A stretch of DNA of 27,620 bases. It comes from Lachnospiraceae bacterium UBA3821 (lineage in GTDB: Bacteria > Bacillota > Clostridia > Lachnospirales > Lachnospiraceae). Each line of letters opens with the position of its first letter. Positions within the stretch are counted from its first letter, which is position 1. The DNA is taken from the NCBI GenBank assembly GCA_002368865.1, contig DFDT01000171.1, positions 1 to 27,620 of the forward strand, given 5' to 3'. The position numbers and the translations under genes are program-made. Under the pieces are notes generated by a model. The model saw only the letters and a program-made list of their open reading frames with translations. It had not been told where the DNA came from and made no database searches. Positions 22,878 to 27,620 of the stretch are shown here, in pieces.

Positions 22878-25448
22878 CTATTTTCCCTGTACATTTTTTA
22901 TCTGTTCTTGGATCAGATTTTTTATTTCCAAAGCTTTCTTCTCGCGACTCTCACTGTTTTCTCCACTATCTGCCTTAACCATCACATTATACTCCTGAAT
23001 CTGCTTCAGCAATCCTTCCACTGCTTCATCCATTTTTTCGATTTTATCATCTTTCGTTAACCCGCATATCAAATCTATGAAAGCCTTATCGCTGGACAAC
23101 GAAATCATTGCATTTTGCAAATCCATTGGAGCATTTATAATTTCATTGGATTCATCCGGATTTATCGTAGTCGTCACATTTTGGTATTCTGCGAAAGTCT
23201 TTTCCCAAATATCCTTATATACCCCCGCAAATAAATCCCCAAATGCGCTCCCCAGTTTCTGTTTTTCAAGACGTTCCCTGATACTCTCCCAGAAAAACAA
23301 TGAGTAATACCCTCTCCCATCTTGATATACCTTGAACCAGTAATCACCAACTGAACTCATAGGCCCGGCTGTTATACCCAGATATTTGATATTATACGAA
23401 TCTAAATTGAAACACAAAAAAATGTTTTGGTAGATTTCAGACAATCTCGAAAATGCAATAAGCGAGATTCTGGAAAACTCCTGTGCGATTTTCTCCGTAA
23501 TACATTGAGTTATCTCATAATTTGCCAGCAAGTTCTTCATTCCAATCAGTAGACTTGTCCGTTCTACATGCGCAGCTTCCTTTAAGTCACCATTTCCTTT
23601 TTCTGTTGCCGAACTGTCTACCGAAGTATCCGTGATTAACTCTTTTTTTCCATCCGCTGCTTTCTCATTTATTAGTGCATCCATCTCATAAAATGCGTTT
23701 AACATAGTACCCGGAATATCAAATTTCCAATTATCCTTAGCGATGTTTTTACAGAATGCAAGAGTGGATTTTGCATCTACCGCTCCGGTATTTGTGTTTG
23801 GTCCCTCTCCAAATCTGAAGGATAAAAATTGTAACTTAAACATACCAATTCTGGTAGAACTTCTGACCTTATTCTTCGCAATTTCTTTTATATCGCTCAC
23901 TTTCAAAATATCACATCGCTCAATAATTGCATTTCTAAACGAATCTGCCAAAGAAGTGAATGCTTCCCGCTTACCAACACATTCCGCGAACCTGCTGTTG
24001 ACTAATATGGAATAGAGAATTGAATATGCACTGCGCAATTTGAAGCTGTTTTGAATATTCTTCTCAATTTCCGGCAATATCTGCATATTCCCCTCATCAT
24101 AAATCGCATCATCTTTTGACTTTTCTATGATAATAAGTTCATCTTTTGTCAGGTTATTTTTGCACCAAAAATTCCAAAAGTATTGCTCCATGATATCCAG
24201 ATTGTGCAATAAATTTTTTGTGTCTTGACATTTGTCAACATATGCCCTTTCAAAGTCTATCACCGGCATACCTCTCAGCATTTTCACAAAATGTGTCAGT
24301 TCACGTATCGTTTTGGGTAAAACATCATGTAATGTGAAATCGTGTTTGAAGAAGATTAGTCCAGTGCGTTCATAAAGCGCGCGCAATAGTTGTTCCTGTA
24401 TATCGCTACACTGTTCGGCATACTCCGCAAACAGATCACGCTCCTCAATATCCTTATATACCAGCTTCAATGTTTTAAATTTACTTTTAATGAAGGATTC
24501 CATTTCGGGAAGCTCCATTCTGTGTCCAAAAGGAAACATTTTCTCAACATATCTGCTGCCCATTTCCTCACAATCCTTCAGATATGTGTCATGCAAGAAC
24601 GCCTTAGATGTTGTTATCAACTCATGATATTTTTTAATATATTCCTGTGTAATTGCATTCGTCAATTGTTTTATATCAGCAGCCATAAAGACTATCACAT
24701 TAGGCAATGAAAAATAATTCCGAATATCTTCACACATTTTGAAGACACCGTCTAATGCCATATCTGAATCGTCTATCTGTATAATCAAAAAATTGTATTC
24801 ACCCTTTTTCCCATAGCGGGACTGAAAATCAAGGAATTTTTTGACTAAATCTTCTAGATTTTTGCGCAATTTATTACTGCTGCCCAATTGATTCAGCAAT
24901 TCCAAGTCATCCATACCAAAATCATCTTTATTCTCTTTTACGGAATAATCCACGTTATGAAAACAATTTTCAAAACATTGCATCAACCCTGATCTGTCTG
25001 ACCTGATTCTGTCTTCTGCATCCTCATCCGCGTTGTCCTTATAATAGTTTTCTATCGATACCGTCGCTTCATTAAATAATTTGGATATCATAACACGAAT
25101 AATAGACTCCTCTGATCTCAAAGAAGACGGATCAATTGAACTGAGCACATAAAACTTTTTTCCACCCAACACGTCCTTTTCAGCATCCCTCAGGTAATAG
25201 GAAAATGTCTGCATGGCACTGGTCTTGCCCTGACCACGATGTCCACAAAAAGCAATAATGTTATTCCCAATTCGATATTGTCGTCCATCTTTTTCTTCTT
25301 TTGGACGATTCTGATCTGCATGGTCTACCAATTCACCTAATACGCCTAATGCCTCCTGATAAACCTCATGAAAGAAAGCCTCTTTCTCAGATACTTTTCC
25401 GATTCGTGCCCTGTATTCATCACCTTGTCTGATTTCAATTGTACTCAT
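22878..25448 (-). CDS. rdrA: RADAR ATPase subunit RdrA
   Basis: This 856-residue P-loop NTPase has the Walker A segment GHRGQGKTS (residues 69-77). It has a Walker B-like LIIQIDDSDM (221-230, acidic Asp226/Asp227), followed by NVIVFMAADIKQL, a sensor-1-like strand. This is the STAND/KAP-type layout expected for RdrA. The rest is helical with no membrane segment. Known role: in RADAR, RdrA is the ring-forming ATPase that docks on RdrB and is needed for defence; the phage trigger is not settled. The start is ATG at 25448, and its AAGGAG overlaps the stop of the upstream gene, so the two are coupled in translation. Assignment rests on partner, length and motifs together. Confidence 0.88.
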   Translation of the reverse strand: MSTIEIRQGDEYRARIGKVSEKEAFFHEVYQEALGVLGELVDHADQNRPKEEKDGRQYRIGNNIIAFCGHRGQGKTSAMQTFSYYLRDAEKDVLGGKKFYVLSSIDPSSLRSEESIIRVMISKLFNEATVSIENYYKDNADEDAEDRIRSDRSGLMQCFENCFHNVDYSVKENKDDFGMDDLELLNQLGSSNKLRKNLEDLVKKFLDFQSRYGKKGEYNFLIIQIDDSDMALDGVFKMCEDIRNYFSLPNVIVFMAADIKQLTNAITQEYIKKYHELITTSKAFLHDTYLKDCEEMGSRYVEKMFPFGHRMELPEMESFIKSKFKTLKLVYKDIEERDLFAEYAEQCSDIQEQLLRALYERTGLIFFKHDFTLHDVLPKTIRELTHFVKMLRGMPVIDFERAYVDKCQDTKNLLHNLDIMEQYFWNFWCKNNLTKDELIIIEKSKDDAIYDEGNMQILPEIEKNIQNSFKLRSAYSILYSILVNSRFAECVGKREAFTSLADSFRNAIIERCDILKVSDIKEIAKNKVRSSTRIGMFKLQFLSFRFGEGPNTNTGAVDAKSTLAFCKNIAKDNWKFDIPGTMLNAFYEMDALINEKAADGKKELITDTSVDSSATEKGNGDLKEAAHVERTSLLIGMKNLLANYEITQCITEKIAQEFSRISLIAFSRLSEIYQNIFLCFNLDSYNIKYLGITAGPMSSVGDYWFKVYQDGRGYYSLFFWESIRERLEKQKLGSAFGDLFAGVYKDIWEKTFAEYQNVTTTINPDESNEIINAPMDLQNAMISLSSDKAFIDLICGLTKDDKIEKMDEAVEGLLKQIQEYNVMVKADSGENSESREKKALEIKNLIQEQIKNVQGK

Positions 25449-25459
25449 CCATTTTCTCC

Positions 25460-27304
25460 TTAACTATGTGCATTCATATTATACTTCATGTATTCATCCA
25501 CATATCTATTTTTCTCTTCTTCAAATTCATACTGTTGTTCTATATATTCCCGTTGTGTCTGATACTCATAAGAAACCTTTTCATAATAACTGCCGCCCCA
25601 ATCCTTGATCGTCTGCCCCACCTTAGCAATAAGATCAATAAACTCAATCAGTTCCTCCATTTTTTCGGATCCGATACTGCTATATTTTGACGCGGCAAAT
25701 GCTCTTAGATGAGCATAATAATCTCTGTTGAAGTTTTTGCACCAGTCATAGGCAATACATAAAAAAGACACATACTGAAGATTTCTTAATGGCTTTATTA
25801 ACAACGACTGCTCTCCTGCTTTGGCAAATTGTGCGTAGCCCACAACCCTCAAACCTTTAGCTGTGTGTGATGAAAGCGATAAGACACCAACATCCATCAT
25901 AAGCAAAAAAATCGAAATCATATATTTCACATTTTCACTTGTATTCTGATCCATCAGCCTTTTGAGCAGAAAGCAGCAATTCTTCACCATACGATTAGTC
26001 ACACCTTGCTGCTGACTCGGCATACCATTATATAACACAGCCTCCCTTTCTTCATAATATCCCTGTTCATAAAAACAATCCTCCAACCGGTTTCGCATAG
26101 ACTCGTTATCAGAAAAATGCATTCCCAATTTCATTATCGGCCTATTGTGATTACATGCTAAAAGGATTTCTGATAATTGATCTACCCCTTCAAAAATCGG
26201 AGCCTCTTCTATACATTTTTTGAGATAACCGATATGGTCTTCCGTTTGATCAAATCGATAATTTCTTCCTAATTTAACAATTTCGCGATTAAGCAAATCT
26301 TTTCTTTCATCTGAAATCGTTATATTATACTTCATATTGAAATCACGTAATATCGCATTACTGATTATCAATGAAACCCATTCATTAAAAGCTCTTTTCC
26401 CGTTTACCTGATATAATCCCTTTAATTTAGCTATAAAACCAGCCGGATACTGTTTCGCAATACATAATTCTTCTATGCGTTTTAAAAGTATTCCCGTCTC
26501 TCCGTCATCCAAGTTAGGCATAAAAACAAAAGGAATCACACGATAAAAATTTTCAGCTTTATTTTTTAATATTCTAAGGGAGTACACGGCATATACATAT
26601 TCTTCTGGATTTTTCAAAAACTCAACCTTGATACATCCCTCAAGATTTTGAAATACCTGCCGCTTATATCCGACACCTTCCTCACTATGGATTATCCTCT
26701 CATATTCATCTCTAAATATCACTTCGGAATTAATGTATGTGGCATTAGCAACTCCAGATTCGACAATGAGCGAAGAAATATGTCCTGACAATTCACGCCA
26801 TTTTAACGGCTCATACTTTACAATATATCTGGCATCATTCATATATCTTGTTTTCAGCAATAGGTGCTTATTTTCCGCATAGCAGTACACTCTGATCTGA
26901 ATCGCATCTGCCAATGCCTGATGAATAGTATCCTTATCTTCTTCACCAAGCAACTCTTCTAAGCGTTCTTCTACATTTTCAATTACACGATTGAGATTTC
27001 GTCCATGAATAAGCGTATCATCGCACAATCTTATCTTGGGGAACCGCCCATTTTCTCTATAAAAATCTGCTAGTTCCGGACAGCACGACAAAAAAGCCGA
27101 ATCCGTCACATATTTCTTATCCTCGGAGTCAACCATATTAATACCGGTGATTTGTTCTAATATAACTGATAAAATATAGCTTCTGCGAACAACAAAGACC
27201 ACATATTGAACCTGTGCCTCAATACTCTCCGTATACCATTTGGAGAGTCCATCCAAGTCCCCTGAGCCAAGCCTTCTAATCGCCAAAGCCCTTAAATCGT
27301 TCAT
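25460..27304 (-). CDS. RADAR-associated protein of unknown function with phosphoribosyltransferase-like segment
   Basis: I do not recognise this 614-residue protein as a named family. Near the N-terminus, VVFVVRRSYILSVILEQITG (34-53) is followed about 40 residues later by IRLCDDTLIHGRNLNRVI (91-108). The pair resembles the arrangement in type I phosphoribosyltransferases, where an acidic DD and a glycine loop bind PRPP; here the loop is DDTLIHGRN. The middle is mostly helical, and the C-terminal 40 residues are strongly charged and likely coiled (QREYIEQQYEFEEEKNRYVD). There is no clear membrane helix. It is the first gene of the cassette, 11 bases before rdrA, and its stop overlaps the rdrA ribosome site. 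The function could be sensing or nucleotide handling; this is inference. Confidence 0.75.
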   Translation of the reverse strand: MNDLRALAIRRLGSGDLDGLSKWYTESIEAQVQYVVFVVRRSYILSVILEQITGINMVDSEDKKYVTDSAFLSCCPELADFYRENGRFPKIRLCDDTLIHGRNLNRVIENVEERLEELLGEEDKDTIHQALADAIQIRVYCYAENKHLLLKTRYMNDARYIVKYEPLKWRELSGHISSLIVESGVANATYINSEVIFRDEYERIIHSEEGVGYKRQVFQNLEGCIKVEFLKNPEEYVYAVYSLRILKNKAENFYRVIPFVFMPNLDDGETGILLKRIEELCIAKQYPAGFIAKLKGLYQVNGKRAFNEWVSLIISNAILRDFNMKYNITISDERKDLLNREIVKLGRNYRFDQTEDHIGYLKKCIEEAPIFEGVDQLSEILLACNHNRPIMKLGMHFSDNESMRNRLEDCFYEQGYYEEREAVLYNGMPSQQQGVTNRMVKNCCFLLKRLMDQNTSENVKYMISIFLLMMDVGVLSLSSHTAKGLRVVGYAQFAKAGEQSLLIKPLRNLQYVSFLCIAYDWCKNFNRDYYAHLRAFAASKYSSIGSEKMEELIEFIDLIAKVGQTIKDWGGSYYEKVSYEYQTQREYIEQQYEFEEEKNRYVDEYMKYNMNAHS

Positions 27305-27425
27305 GTAAAACCCCCATATATGCTTTTTATATCTTATGCGACTAAACTTCCCCTCGTGCTCTTCAAATTTATCATCCTATTTTATCCAGGCACCTCAATA
27401 GCATATCTTGTACAATTTTCAATCA

Positions 27426-27450
27426 ATTATACCATATATAGTTATATAAG
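27426..27450 (-). promoter_or_regulatory. Extended -10 promoter before the RADAR cassette (proximal)
   Basis: On the minus strand, TATAAT (27431-27426) is preceded by TGG, forming an extended -10, and by an A/T-rich stretch with only a poor -35. It lies about 120 bases before the first cassette gene. Confidence 0.6.
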
Positions 27451-27521
27451 AAAATATATTTTTAAAAAATAATAAACATGTTGTTTAGGCACCAGAGATT
27501 GCATTAAGGCAATGCGCTAAT

Positions 27522-27550
27522 ATTATACACCCAAAAGATAAAATTAGCAA
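27522..27550 (-). promoter_or_regulatory. Promoter before the RADAR cassette (distal)
   Basis: On the minus strand, TTGCTA (27550-27545) and TATAAT (27527-27522) are separated by exactly 17 bases. It lies about 220 bases upstream of the first cassette gene, implying a long 5' leader if it is used for the cassette. Confidence 0.65.
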
Positions 27551-27620
27551 TCGCCACATCTAGATTAATTCACTCAAGAATTGCACAACATATGCCTAAG
27601 TTACCAACCACCACTTCAAG

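Larger units (their letters stand above)
27305..27620. other. AT-rich leader upstream of the RADAR cassette
   Basis: This 316-base stretch has no convincing gene. It holds two minus-strand promoter candidates (listed separately) and a short inverted repeat, GCATT/AATGC (27501-27515), near the 5' end of the transcript expected from the distal promoter. The very A/T-rich block at 27430-27470 separates the two promoters. No tRNA, attachment-site repeat or transposon end is visible. Confidence 0.6.

Noticed and set aside
27570..27620. A 16-codon open frame ending in TGA on the minus strand at the right edge
   Set aside because: It might be the tail of an upstream gene, but 16 codons without a recognisable motif cannot support a call.

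Overview
The window looks like a chromosome segment of an anaerobic Firmicute of the Clostridia, most likely Lachnospiraceae. The gene order rpmG-secE-nusG-rplK, strong AGGAGG ribosome binding sites, canonical SigA-type promoters, a PaaK-plus-ACT pair and a FliD-like protein all fit. This is inferred from gene content and sequence style, not from a database search. Nearly everything is on the minus strand; only the MocR regulator (4243-5643) and the FliD-like gene (5831-7126) are on the plus strand.

Region by region. (1) 1-1380: the conserved translation/secretion operon rpmG, secE, nusG and the start of rplK, driven by a near-consensus promoter at 1318-1346. (2) 1450-5643: an ACT-domain regulator paired with a phenylacetate-CoA ligase, an SDR oxidoreductase, and a divergent MocR-type regulator whose promoter overlaps that of the SDR. 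(3) 5831-7543: a stand-alone flagellar-cap (FliD)-like protein and a small helix-turn-helix regulator, converging on a shared bidirectional terminator. (4) 7658-20118: a long minus-strand surface-glycan operon. Reading downstream it encodes an FkbM methyltransferase, a LegG/NeuC hydrolysing epimerase, a putative glycosyltransferase, a LegC aminotransferase, two CgeB-like glycosyltransferases, a PseB dehydratase, and a complete 2-aminoethylphosphonate route (PhnW, PepM with a fused cytidylyltransferase domain, a PntC/LicC-like cytidylyltransferase and phosphonopyruvate decarboxylase). The likely output is a glycan or glycoprotein carrying a rare amino-deoxy sugar and a 2-aminoethylphosphonate group. 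The nonulosonate synthase and CMP-nonulosonate synthetase that would complete a legionaminate or pseudaminate route are not in the window.

(5) 20177-27620: an AT-rich three-gene cassette with its own terminator. Two genes match the two core components of the RADAR anti-phage system: RdrA (ATPase with a clear Walker A) and RdrB (very long adenosine-deaminase-fold protein with the metal and catalytic motifs intact). The first gene of the cassette encodes a 614-residue protein I do not recognise as a known RADAR accessory (those are small SLATT or Csx27-like membrane proteins). It carries a DDxxxxGR segment like the PRPP loop of type I phosphoribosyltransferases. A nucleotide-handling partner for a deaminase that attacks adenosine nucleotides would make this a new RADAR variant, and it is the main discovery candidate here.

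Smaller points of interest are short tandem repeats at gene starts within the operons: 3 x 16 bp before the PntC-like gene, 2 x 10 bp before phnW, and 2 x 22 bp at the rpmG/secE junction. These could tune translation or vary between strains.
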